Both the position numbers and the translations under genes were made by a program. Below the pieces are notes generated by a model. It had not been told where the DNA came from. It searched no databases and saw only the letters and a list, made by a program, of their open reading frames with translations. From contig OX104124.1 of assembly GCA_944474755.1 (NCBI GenBank), positions 8,954,437-9,018,436 on the forward strand: a DNA stretch of 64,000 bases, in the 5' to 3' direction. How positions within the stretch are numbered: position 1 is the stretch's first letter; each line of letters begins with the position of its first letter. The stretch comes from Limnoperna fortunei. Lineage: Eukaryota; Mollusca; Bivalvia; Mytilida; Modiolidae. Of this stretch, positions 37,686 to 49,933 are shown piece by piece.

Positions 37686-38043
37686 CAATAAGGATGGGGT
37701 GGGGGCATTCTGATACTATCCTAACAGGGTGGGGTGGCAGGCATTCTGATATTATATCCTTATAGGGAGGGGTGGGAGGCATTCTGATATTATCCTATCA
37801 GGGTGGGGTAGGAGCATTCTGATATTATGCTAACAGGGTGGGCTGGGGGATTCTGCTATTATCATAACAGGGTGGGGTAGGAGCATTCTGATATTATCCT
37901 AACCGGGTGGGTTAGGAGCATTCTGATATTATCCTAACAGAGTGGGGTGGGGGGATTCTGATATTATCCTAACAGGGTGGGGTGGGGGCATTCTGATATT
38001 ATCCTAACAGGGTGGGGTGGGGGCATTCTGATATTATCCTGAT
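37686..38043. repeat. G-rich 35-bp minisatellite, about ten copies
   Basis: Unit 'ggtggggtgggggcattctg' followed by 'atattatcctaacag'. The G-strand is the plus strand, and each unit carries three to four G runs ('gggtggggtggggg'), so units could fold as G-quadruplexes singly or in pairs. Spacing varies by one or two bases in the first copies. Confidence 0.9.
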
Positions 38044-39636
38044 AGATTTATATATTGCAAAGCTGTACTATGACAAGAATCAAATTATTACAAAATTATT
38101 AAATAAAACATATTTAAAAAGGCCTCTCACAATAGAAGATAAAAGCTTTCGTCCTTTTAATGCAGGTGGCTTCGCAGTTAAGGGTTAATCTACAAAACAT
38201 AGACTCCAAAGGAGCAAAATGATTGGTTGTACAGCAGGGAAAATTATGATATTCAGTTTATAACTTACACAGTTCTACTAGAAGGTGTGTTCCAATTTGG
38301 CTATATATAACAAAAAACAATTTGTATGTATACACTGGGTCCTTTGTTAAGCCAAGTCCTTTGGTTTTTCTATCAGAATAATAACACCAACTTTACCCAT
38401 AGACTTTAACCTTTACTATAAATGGTTAAATATAAATAATATTTATGACAAAAATGAAAACTTTTTTACACAAGGGAGGTAATTCAGTCAAAAAACCATT
38501 TTAATTTGTTTTTGTTTTAACTCATAGATGCATATTTTGTAAATAAAATGCTACTTTCAGATTTTTACAATAAGATTATTATTTCTTTTTATGTAATTCG
38601 GTGTTTATATCAACTAAATAAACGTGTTAAAAATTCCATCATTAAATTAAACCAGGTTTGAAAATTAAAACTGGGGATGCAAATGTATCATGAAAAAATC
38701 TGCACTAGATTTTTTTTCTTAAATTTTGATTCATTTCAGTGATAGTAAAACATTATCCATTAAATTCTTCAAGTGACATCTCATTAACGATCCAATGACC
38801 ATGCAGTTTTTAAAGATCATTTATCAACTGTAATATACAGCTCAAAACTACGAAAAACCCCCATAAACTACAAGAAAAGTCTATAAAACTTTTAATATTA
38901 CTTAGTAATGCCCTAAGTGCCACTCGAGTTACAACTATATAAACTTCTAGTCATTTCAGCTGTGTTAACGTCGGTCTATTGTAAAGTAAGATTACAGTAA
39001 AAGTAAACATTGTTAGTACTATATAGTCTTGCTGAACATGGAGACAACACAATTTTATTTGATAAATGCAGTGCGTTTATTTATGAGGTTTTGTCGGGAT
39101 TACGATAAACATTGTAACATGCAGTCATTTGTATGGGTAAAGTAAACGAAAAATAACAGTTAGGTCTGAAAATTACCTGTCATACGTTTTGGTATGATAC
39201 ATCCCAGGTGCTAGGTTAAGATTTTTTTTATGTATGTACACTTTATTACCCTGTAAAATATATAAGTTGTTGGCCAGAACACACTTTTTTTGCAACGGGG
39301 GGGGGGGGGGGGGGGAAGGGGGGGGGCTCACAGGGGAAAAAAATTTGGCCATCCTTAAACTGTTAAACCAACTGAAGAGAGTACAAGTATTAAAAAAAAC
39401 TGTTGTTTATGTTACTGGATGTATCAGACATAAATTTCCGAGTTCGAGATAAAAACTATACAATTTATTAATTTCTATGTTTTATTGTGTGTGCATATTA
39501 TAGGTATGTATAATGTTTTACAGAAGTGTGTAGTTCTTTGGTTTTACTTTCCTCCAATATATTTGTATTTTGTTAAGAGTTCTATGATTTTAAATACATT
39601 TCCGGAGTTCTCTGGATCCCAAAAAGAAGAGGTTTT
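38044..39636. other. Non-coding stretch with long poly-G tract
   Basis: A poly-G run interrupted by 'aa' lies at about 39297-39326. No coding exon can be supported. Confidence 0.5.
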
Positions 39637-42600
39637 TATAGATCTGTAAGTTGTTTGAGAGGTGGGTATAGATCTGTAAGTTGTTTCAGAGGTAGGTTTA
39701 GATCTGTAAGTTGTTTGAGAGGTGGGTATAGATCTGTAAGTTGTTTCAGAGGTGGGTATAGATCTGTAAGTTGTTTCAGAGGTGGGTTTAGATCTGTAAG
39801 TTGTTTGAGAGGTGGGTATAGATCTGTAAGTTGTTTCAGAGGTGGGTATAGATCTGTAAGTTGTTTCAGAGGTGGGTATAGATCTGTAAGTTGTTTGAGA
39901 GGTGGGTTTAGATCTGTAAGTTGTTTGAGAGGTGGGTATAGATCTGTAAGTTGTTTGAGAGGTGGGTATAGATCTGTAAGTTGTTTGAGAGGTGGGTATA
40001 GATCTGTAAGTTGTTTGAGAGGTGGGTATAGATCTGTAAGTTGTTTCAGAGGTGGGTATAGATCTGTAAGTTGTTTGAGAGGTGGGTATAGATCTGTAAG
40101 TTGTTTGAGAGGTGTGTATAGATCTGTAAGTTGTTTGAGAGGTGGGTATAGATCTGTAAGTTGTTTGAGAGGTGGGTATAGATCTGTCAGTTGTTTGAGT
40201 GGTGGGTATAGATCTGTAAGTTGTTTGAGAGGTGGGTATAGATCTGTCAGTTGTTTGAGAGGTGGGTATAGATCTGTAAGTTGTTTGAGAGGTGGGTATA
40301 GATCTGTAAGTTGTTTGAGAGGTGGGTATAGATCTGTAAGTTGTTTGAGAGGTGGGTATAGATCTGTCAGTTGTTTGAGAGGTGGGTATAGATCTGTCAG
40401 TTGTTTGAGTGGTGGGTATAGATCTGTAAGTTGTTTGAGAGGTGGGTATAGATCTGTCAGTTGTTTGAGAGGTGGGTATAGATCTGTAAGTTGTTTGAGA
40501 GGTGGGTATAGATCTGTAAGTTGTTTGAGAGGTGGGTATAGATCTGTAAGTTGTTTGAGAGGTGGGTATAGATCTGTAAGTTGTTTGAGAGGTGGGTATA
40601 GATCTGTAAGTTGTTTGAGAGGTGGGTATAGATCTGTAAGTTGTTTGAGAGGTGGGTATAGATCTGTAAGTTGTTTGAGAGGTGGGTATAGATCTGTAAG
40701 TTGTTTGAGAGGTGGGTATAGATCTGTAAGTTGTTTGAGAGGTGGGTATAGATCTGTAAGTTGTTTGAGTGGTGGGTATAGATCTGTCAGTTGTTTGAGA
40801 GGTGGGTTTAGATCTGTAAGTTGTTTGAGAGGTGGGTATAGATCTGTAAGTTGTTTGAGAGGTGGGTATAGATCTGTAAGTTGTTTGAGAGGTGGGTATA
40901 GATCTGTAAGTTGTTTGAGAGGTGGGTATAGATCTGTAAGTTGTTTGAGAGGTGGGTATAGATCTGTAAGTTGTTTGAGAGGTGGGTATAGATCTGTAAG
41001 TTGTTTGAGTGGTGGGTATAGATCTGTCAGTTGTTTGAGAGGTGGGTTTAGATCTGTAAGTTGTTTGAGAGGTGGGTATAGATCTGTAAGTTGTTTGAGA
41101 GGTGGGTATAGATCTGTAAGTTGTTTGAGAGGTGGGTATAGATCTGTAAGTTGTTTGAGAGGTGGGTATAGATCTGTAAGTTGTTTGAGAGGTGGGTATA
41201 GATCTGTAAGTTGTTTGAGAGGTGGGTATAGATCTGTAAGTTGTTTGAGAGGTGGGTATAGATCTGTAAGTTGTTTGAGAGGTGGGTATAGATCTGTCAG
41301 TTGTTTCAGAGGTGGGTATAGATCTGTAAGTTGTTTGAGAGGTGTGTATAGATCTATAAGTTGTTTGAGAGGTGTGTATAGATCTATAAGTTGTTTGAGA
41401 GGTGGGTATAGATCTGTAAGTTGTTTGAGAGGTGGGTATAGATCTGTAAGTTGTTTGAGAGGTGGGTATAGATCTGTAAGTTGTTTGAGAGGTGTGTATA
41501 GATCTATAAGTTGTTTGAGAGGTGGGTATAGATCTGTAAGTTGTTTGAGAGGTGGGTATAGATCTGTAAGTTGTTTGAGAGGTGGGTATAGATCTGTAAG
41601 TTGTTTGAGAGGTGTGTATAGATCTATAAGTTGTTTGAGAGGTGTGTATAGATCTATAAGTTGTTTGAGAGGTGGGTATAGATCTGTAAGTTGTTTGAGA
41701 GGTGGGTATAGATCTGTAAGTTGTTTGAGAGGTGGGTATAGATCTGTAAGTTGTTTGAGAGGTGGGTATAGATCTGTCAGTTGTTTGAGAGGTGGGTTTA
41801 GATCTGTAAGTTGTTTGAGAGGTGGGTATAGATCTGTAAGTTGTTTGAGAGGTGGGTATAGATCTGTAAGTTGTTTGAGAGGTGGGTATAGATCTGTCAG
41901 TTGTTTGAGAGGTGGGTATAGATCTGTCAGTTGTTTGAGTGGTGGGTATAGATCTGTAAGTTGTTTGAGAGGTGGGTATAGATCTGTCAGTTGTTTGAGA
42001 GGTGGGTATAGATCTATAAGTTGTTTGAGAGGTGTGTATAGATCTATAAGTTGTTTGAGAGGTGGGTATAGATCTGTAAGTTGTTTGAGAGGTGGGTATA
42101 GATCTGTAAGTTGTTTGAGAGGTGGGTATAGATCTGTAAGTTGTTTGAGAGGTGGGTATAGATCTGTCAGTTGTTTGAGAGGTGGGTTTAGATCTGTAAG
42201 TTGTTTGAGAGGTGGGTATAGATCTGTAAGTTGTTTGAGAGGTGGGTATAGATCTGTAAGTTGTTTGAGAGGTGGGTATAGATCTGTCAGTTGTTTGAGA
42301 GGTGGGTATAGATCTGTCAGTTGTTTGAGTGGTGGGTATAGATCTGTAAGTTGTTTGAGAGGTGGGTATAGATCTGTCAGTTGTTTGAGAGGTGGGTATA
42401 GATCTGTAAGTTGTTTGAGAGGTGGGTATAGATCTGTAAGTTGTTTGAGAGGTGGGTATAGATCTGTAAGTTGTTTGAGAGGTGGGTATAGATCTGTAAG
42501 TTGTTTGAGTGGTGGGTATAGATCTGTCAGTTGTTTGAGAGGTGGGTATAGATCTGTCAGTTGTTTGAGAGGTGGGTATAGAACTGTAAGTTGTTTGAGA

Positions 42601-42788
42601 GGTGGGTATAGATCTGTAAGTTGTTTGAGAGGTGGGTATAGATCTGTAAGTTGTTTGAGAGGTGGGTATAGATCTGTAAGTTGTTTGAGAGGTGGGTATA
42701 GATGTGTAAGTTGTTTGAGAGGTGGGTATAGATCTGTAAGTTGTCTGAGAGGTGGGTATAGATCTGTAAGTTGTCTGAGAGGTGGGTT
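39637..42788. repeat. 30-bp tandem array, about 105 copies, no indels
   Basis: Unit 'tatagatctgtaagttgttt' plus 'gagaggtggg'. The phase is exact for about 3.15 kb: every unit is 30 bp. Recurrent variants are gtcagt for gtaagt, gtttag for gtatag, ttcaga or ttgagt for ttgaga, and a linked pair gtgtata/ctataag. The frame 'RSVSCLRGGY' stays open for more than 1,050 codons, but its first codon is TTG. Upstream, the frame runs to a TAA near 39570 with no ATG, so I do not call a gene. Nearly every unit has a BglII site (agatct). Some variants occur in the same order in several blocks, for example near 40770 and 41010, which points to block duplication. Confidence 0.97.
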
Positions 42789-45700
42789 ACTATATGTGTG
42801 TAAGATTTATGAGAGGGTGGTATAAATGAGTTAGTTGTTACATAGGTATGGATGACTTAGCACTTTGAAAAATTCTCAACACACATATGTTTGTAGTAAC
42901 AACATGCTCAAAATAGGCTTTATTAAATCTTTAATAATTGTTATAACTTTTTTTAAGGGCTGAATTGTGTGATCCAGTACTAAAACATCAATCTCATATA
43001 TTTTTAAGGGACAGGTCTAATATTTCAATTTATTTGTAAATTTATGCAAGATGCTTTTTAAAATCTAGCTTCCTTTGTTAAAGACATTTATGAAAGTAAA
43101 CAGGAACAGAATTTTTAATTATCTTTGAGGTTGCTTAATGTTCTAATCAACATATCACTTATGCAGAATAAATTTAAAGCAGCCTTTTAAATTATCCTTT
43201 TAATAAGTAGTTTAAGCAATCAAGAGCTCACAATCATGTTTCAATTTAAATAAAAATACAAATTTTACAAAAGAATATAAAGTATATTCAAAATAATATG
43301 ATTAATCATCTTAACAATTATTTTCACCAAACATGTTTGGACTTTTTAAGACCATTCAATTGGAGGTTATTAGTTCAATGTTTTGGTTTAGAATTTTAGT
43401 TATATATACAAAAGGCAAATACAGACTTTTCAAAAAGGGGGAGGTGCTGCTTTAATTTTGGGCTGTGTGAATAGTGGTGTTAAGGGACAGCAAACTTTTA
43501 CAAAAAAATCCAGTAAATCTTTAATTAGGGTACAAAGTTGACCACAGATCTATTTACAAGTATGCTCCTTGCCTTCTGGGAGTATATTGTCTTTTGGAAA
43601 AAATGTGAACATAGCTACAGTAAGGAGGCTCCTTGAAATTTTGTTCAATGCAGATCAAAGCTATATTCGTGCAGTTATATACATGTAATTCCCATTTTTT
43701 GCTTTATGATCAACCTGGGTTAGAATTGTACAAACAAAGGAAATATAGGTTAACAATTAATTAATTAATAAATTAATTGACTTATTTGTAAAAAATTTGA
43801 TTGGATGTGTATACATAACATCAATCTGTATTTTACAAAAACCAATTACGACAATTAAAATTTTTTTTAAAAAGTCATCAAACTTAAAATAATATAATGG
43901 TAATAATTTTGCAGTTAAACCTTGATCTTGAATATAAACATTTTTTTCCAATTCTTCAAACTCAGATGCAACTAACAGAATATAAAAATGTATTTACCTA
44001 GTGTGTTTATTAGCATAGAATATGTAAGTCCCAATCATAGACAATCCTATTATTTTATATCAGTGAGCTTATGATTTTGATTTCCCTCAAATGGAGAAAA
44101 AAATCAAAGCTGTAAGATCTGTGTCCACGGAGATATAATGATAATGAGTTCAGTTAAATCACTCAAATTTCACTATAGTGAAAAACAAAATAAGTCCTCA
44201 ACAATACACTGTAATCCAAATTTACAAGATGAAAAAAATCCATAAATCCATATAAGAATTTCAATATATACTTCTAGCTGTCCAAAAAAGAAATCAGATT
44301 TTATGATTTTATACTTTTATGATAACAAATTACCAAATTTGTCCAAAAATAATCAATAAATTGTCAAAATGACTCAGTATCTACCTTAAGTTCTTAGTGA
44401 CGAGGGATTAGCCCGATCTGCTCCTAATCCTTACTATCACAAAAAGACGTTAGCAACCTGCATACTGATCACTCAACCATAGAGGTGTTCATCCACAAGA
44501 GACAAACAATCTTTTTCGGTTAATCTAATACACATTTAATAGAAATAGCAAAACACTATGAAAGAATAAATTATGGCTGAATCATATCATCCCCTCTGTG
44601 CCTTATCAGAAAACATTGTAACAAAATCTGGTATTTAAATATAACTGTTTACCCTGCGATTATACTGAGTAATCTGATTTCGGATTTGTTCGTTTGTTAA
44701 ACACTTGAAACTGCTACCTGTTTTAACAAGGATAATGGAATGACATAATATACCATTCTGAACAAACATAAATGATAATACTCTGCTTAAATAATAAATT
44801 AAAACCTGTGAAATTTTTATATCTAATAGGTCCACAACTTAATTATAATGAACTGTTAATAAATTTCATTTGTTTAAATTGTGATTGAAAACTCTAAATT
44901 GCTATTTTTAATTTGTTATTTTTTTTTTGTTTTTTTTGTTTTTTGTTTTATTTGGATGAATAAAGTTCTTTAATTTATACCAAAAATGTACTTGCAAGAT
45001 AATTTTTAAATAAATTAATAGTTTTTTTTTTTCTCATTTGCTTCCATCACGTAGATAAATATAGCAAATGTGCTATTTCAAACAAACAATAATCTTTTTG
45101 ACACACTATGCCATAGAAATTAAAATACTAACCACACACATCATATTTGACAATTAATTTGATTAAATAGGATTTTGTTCCTGATATACCTGAAATTTGT
45201 TAGAGTTATTTCCCTTCATTGTAATTTTAGTTCTACATGTACATCCAAGAATAAAAAGGCCCTTGACGTAGGAACACAATGTTCTATTAAACATTATAAT
45301 TTTAACAATTGTTATCATTGTGTATATTTTGTTACGATTTGCATATACAAAATTATCATTTTCAAACATACTAGTAACATTTTGACACTGTATCAATATA
45401 CTTACTAGTAGAAGCATAGTGTAGTATTATTGCCTCCAAGTTTCCATATTGTTTGAGTTATTGTTTCGTGGATAGCCTTATTGGACTCAAAACAAGCCCA
45501 AGTCCAATATGCATAGCCTCTGACAAAGAACTCAGTCCCACAACTCTGCCAGTATGCATACATGCCAATGCTCCGGAATCTCTTCATTTTTCAGGAATAA
45601 TTATAAAAATTGTGTTAACACAGCATTTCTAATCCTGCATTAACAAAATACATGTGTACATGTATATCAGCTCAAAAAACCCTGCAGACTCTCAAATACA

Positions 45701-46320
45701 ATACTATATAATCGTTTTCAACCAGGGTCTTCACCCCCCTCTGCAGCTCCCCCAAGGCTTTTCCTGGGGCCCACTGAGGTCTTTTAGCTGTCCCCATTCC
45801 CTTTTGCGAAACTATCAGGAATTCTACCAAAAATATGTTGGCAAGTATGCAGTATGGGATAAACTTTATGCAACAATACCTTTTGGCACGGTTTTGGCAG
45901 AGGAGTGCTAATCTTGAAATTATTGTTTCGTCCATAATTTATCCATGGAATAAAATAACTTATGCTTTCGAAAAATTGTAAACCTATAAACGCAAGCTGT
46001 TTTTAAAATGGAATTCATAAAAAGGCTCTGTTAAAATATATATACAGGTCCTTTCGTCGATTACCAAATGGGAAATTTCAACAGGAAGTCTCCAAACTAA
46101 CAATCGAATCGAGTCGGATCAAAAGAACTCGTACTAATTATGCAAAACAAGGCAACAAATTGGTACTAACACCAGGTCAATATATCACAATAAAGTTTAA
46201 ATTGTATGTAGGAGGATCATATTTGATTGTATAATAAAATATGAAATGAGTATATTTTAATAAGTAAATTATTATTTTAATGACAGAACTATACAGACAT
46301 TTATAGCAGATGCATATATA
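42789..46320. other. Non-coding AT-rich stretch
   Basis: No gene can be supported. The interval contains poly-T runs at 44921-44947 and 45021-45033. The short open frames at about 45400-45935 have no domain that I recognise. Confidence 0.5.
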
Positions 46321-46368
46321 CAAGTCAGGGTTTCTGTGACACATGTGGACACAGAAACCCTGACTTGT
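46320..46368. repeat. Perfect 19-bp-stem hairpin
   Basis: 'acaagtcagggtttctgtg' and 'cacagaaaccctgacttgt' are exact inverted copies around the 11-base loop 'acacatgtgga', which itself contains 'cacatgtg'. It could act as an RNA or DNA stem-loop if transcribed, but no host transcript is visible. Confidence 0.85.
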
Positions 46369-46675
46369 GAGGATGAGGCATATAATGTAATTAATGTAAT
46401 TATATGTCTTTGTTTATAGCGACGTTTACGCTGGTCTAAGTATTTTTGATGGATTAATTATTGTCAGTGAATTTGGTGCATTGGTAGATTTTTTTCTTTA
46501 TTTTAGTGTGATAGAAATAATGTGTTATCGATGATCAATGCAATGAAGTAGTAAACAACTATTTATAAGGGGGGGGGTCCTAGAGGGGGTCCCGTTAACA
46601 GGTTAACATTTTCCCCAAAAAGATAATAGTAAATTTAAAATAATGATAACAGATAACAGCAATTTCCATGAGAAA

Positions 46676-46970
46676 ACAGTTCAGTGGCGGATCCAGAGGG
46701 GGGTCCAGGGGGTCCGGAACCCCCCTTTCGTTTTGACAAGCATGGGGTCTGGACCCCTACTTTTGTGTTGGCAGTTTTATAAATGTTTATTTTTCGACGG
46801 CTTAGAAGTTATAACTTTTAACGGACATGTTTTATGTGTCAGGAAATCGTCAGAATGCAGGATTTTACACCATTTCGTCCAAACCCCCTGCCGTGGCATG
46901 GTGGCCTTCGGCCACCATGACAAATTTGAACTCCCCCTTTCATTTGAGGCTGCATCCGCCCCTGACAGTT
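46676..46970. mobile_element. hAT-like MITE
   Basis: The left end 'cagtggcggatccagag' (46682) and the right end, read inverted as 'caggggcggatgcag' (to 46964), are imperfect inverted repeats. The 'cagtggcggatcc' end is of the type seen in hAT elements of many animals. Flanks carry the direct repeat 'acagtt' (46676-46681 and 46965-46970), shorter than the 8 bp usual for hAT. G/C-rich 'gggggtcc' and 'ggacccc' blocks lie inside each end. No transposase is encoded. Confidence 0.6.
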
Positions 46971-48463
46971 AATTCAAAAATCTAAAAACCCGATAACAGC
47001 AGAATCTCATCGATATCTCCCTTCATAGGAAGACTCAATTACATTAAAAAAGTGGCGGATAAAATAAGATAACAGAGAAAAAAATCTGTAAACCATTAAC
47101 AGCAAAAAGGGTTTTTATTTTCATTATACCAATTAACAATTATTATAATGTAATTTTTAAGAAAACGGATAACAGCTAGTGGTTGAAAAACAGTTAACAG
47201 TGGCTTTAAAAACAGTGTACAGACGGGTAAAAATGTCCAAAACAAGTTAACTGAAAAAGATCCTGGAAAATAAATCATTAATTAAACACGAGAGAAAGAT
47301 CTACATTGAATTTTATTGAAGTAACCTTATAGTAGGTTTGTATATTTTATATATCTTATATGTTTGTAGTGAGTCTGAAAATCTTGGGATAAAAAGACTA
47401 AGACAATTTAAAAATAAAAATAAAAAAGGTTTTTGTCTACAAATATATGCATTCAATCAAGCGAATTGCACAAAAATACCATCAAGGGCCTCCTAATTGG
47501 AAATATGTTTGGGCTGTGATAAACTTCTCACGTTACTTTATTGTTGGTACAACAAAATACTTCCCTTCCAGACCATTAAATTCCAATGGTAACTCATAAT
47601 GTCACATGAAGACGCTTTAGCAAAACACTGACATGGCTACCGGGCACTGGGGAAAAAGGGGGTGAGTAACTTGGTACATGTATATATAGTGTAATACAGA
47701 CGTGTGGCCCTTAAGGGTCACCTTTTTAGCTCCCCTGGTGGTACCGGGAAATGCAGACGACAATTCAAATTTAGTTTAGACCATACATATTGACGCATTC
47801 TACTTTCAAGTTTCACTTGGTAGAACCTCAATTTTGATGGTTTTTTGGTGAAAAGACTTTAGTTCCTACTGGTTGATTTTAGGTTCATGGGTCATTCTTT
47901 GTCAGTTTTATAATACCGTAGTTAGTTTTTGGTCAACTTGAATACTAAAGATGGTTAACTTGAAACTTAAGAAGACATATTGTCGTGGTTGACATTTTGT
48001 TTCATTTTTTGTTTTCCGCCTGGTAATTTCTATTGATATTTGTGTTATGGACATTTTTCTATAGTCAGTTGTTTTCCTTACTATTTAGGAACCTTAATTA
48101 CAAAATTATTCTTACATGAGATGGTATGGCTGTGTAAAATAATATAAATATAAATACAAAAGTAATACTGATAAACAAAATCAACCATATAACTTTATGT
48201 AAACTAAATAGTAAAGTTGAAAACAAGCAAGTTTTAAGTGTGTATTAGGATAAAATGTTAAAATATATACTTGATTTTACTAAATTGTAAACACTATATT
48301 AATAATTATATGTTACATGTTTAAATTCTTTAAACAGCGTAGTTTTACTGTTATTCCTTTTTTTAAATGTAAAGCTCTAGATGTTCACTGCTAAAGATGT
48401 AATCTAATGGGTGTGCTTGATAAGTTTCGCAATTGAGTTATTTCCCTTTGTACACTACAAAGG
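46971..48463. other. Non-coding stretch
   Basis: No supported gene. A small palindrome 'tggcccttaagggtca' lies at 47706-47721. Confidence 0.5.
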
Positions 48464-48709
48464 CGCTTTGGTGGCCGAGTGGTTATGAAAGTTTTACTAT
48501 TGATCACGTGGTCTGTCAACACTGAGGTAGCGGGTTATAGTCTCACTGGCATGTAATCTTAATTGGCAAGGATTGCCAGTTTTCCTAGCGGAGGTCGGGG
48601 GTTTGCTCTTGGTATTCCGGCTTCCTACCCCACTAAAACTGTACGCCAAGATATAGAAGAAAAATTGCTGAAAGTGGAATTAAACAACATTTAACAAACA
48701 AACAAACAT
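48464..48709 (+). mobile_element. Full-length tRNA-derived SINE
   Basis: The head 'ggtggccgagtggttatgaa' matches the start and box A of a Leu/Ser-type tRNA. A box-B-like 'gcgggttatagtctcactgg' follows at about 48529-48549. The body has 'cttaattggcaaggattgcc' and 'attgctgaaagtgg', and the copy ends 'attaaacaacatttaac' plus (aaac)n. The body is about 245 bp. Confidence 0.9.
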
Positions 48710-49169
48710 GCACTGAAAAGTACGTATAAATGTATTTGTCATGTCATTTTTATATGTTGTATAGTTTGCTATATGTGTTGTCGAATAAACATTTACTACG
48801 AACTATTCCTTAGTTAGTTTATTTCTACACCAGAAACAAATGCTGTAACATGTAAAACACACAGTTCGTAGTTATATTGTTTCTGTATTTAGTAGAAATT
48901 GTAACGATGGTTGAGGTCTGTTTGTCTATTTAAACCTACCATCTTCACTCGATGTCTTATTCAGTTTACTAATGAACCTCAAGTTTTTGTCGAGTTTACT
49001 CTGGGACCCACAGTCAGTTGTGGTCTATAGAACACCGCAGTTAATTGCTGTACCTGCTTTGGCAGGTTAATTATTTTATGTTTAGTTTGTGTACGCATGA
49101 CGGCAAAGTTTACATAGTTGGCTAATGTTTTATGGGTCTTTATTTTGATTTTCCCTTCAAAATTTTCGG

Positions 49170-49340
49170 CATGGTGCGTTCGACTCCAATCTTAATTGTC
49201 AAGAATTACCAGTTTTCCTACCGAAGGTCGGGGTTTTTTCTCCGGGTACTCCGGACTCCAATAAAAACTGGACGCCATGATATAAATGAAAAATTGCAGA
49301 AAGTAGCGTTAAACATTCAAACAAACAAACAAACAAACAA
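49170..49340 (+). mobile_element. SINE, lacking the tRNA-like head
   Basis: From 'catggtgcgttcgactccaa' through 'ttaccagttttcctaccgaa' and 'ggacgccatgatataaatga' to 'gcgttaaacattcaaac' with a (caaa)n tail. Confidence 0.85.
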
Positions 49341-49933
49341 GCATTCTAATGTTACTAATATGGTTCTTAAGACTAATTTGATGAAACTTAGGTTTAATAA
49401 TCAATTACTTATTTTGCCTTGTAAGCTTCAACCCTGTATAGGAGTAAATACATCATAGGAACCAAAAACCTGACAGGACCAATGGCAAAAACAACACAAT
49501 TCTTTTTGAAGATCAAAGTTCCTGTGGAATGGAAATAACATCTGCAATCTCCACGCAAAGGATTCTGGGTATCCTACGTCAACCACAATCACCTCTGCCA
49601 TGCCATTGGTTGACATTGTGAGAGATATCTCATTGCGATATGCTTCGCGTACAAACGCAGTTATTTGATTGTTAAACTGTATCAAACGTGTATAAATAGA
49701 GTATATAAAAATAAAAAAAGATCTCGTGTATTATTTTACAAACATCATTTTTTGTTTTCAAGCAGACGACAAATGTAGTTCCGCGGGTAAATGGAGAATT
49801 ACGTGTGACAGAGGTTATATATGGGAACCAGTTTTGCTTTCTGCGTCAAAGAGTGCAACATTTGATGCATTTTTGATATGGTAAAAGAATAAGCGACAGC
49901 ATTTGACAGCGAAACAATACAAAACAACCTTCG

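Noticed and set aside
39655..42825. A 1,056-codon open frame of the decapeptide RSVSCLRGGY as a giant repeat protein
   Set aside because: The frame starts at TTG and no in-frame ATG exists back to the preceding stop near 39570. A 30-bp repeat keeps any stop-free frame open by arithmetic, all three reverse frames are open too, and the variants are mostly amino-acid changing.
45405..45935. Possible small genes on either strand
   Set aside because: Short overlapping frames on both strands without any domain, splice signals or repeat family that I recognise.
48464..48560. Genuine tRNA genes at the SINE heads (also 50545-50641 and 63603-63690)
   Set aside because: The heads keep box A and box B but do not fold into a full cloverleaf with an acceptor stem, and each is fused to the same SINE body.
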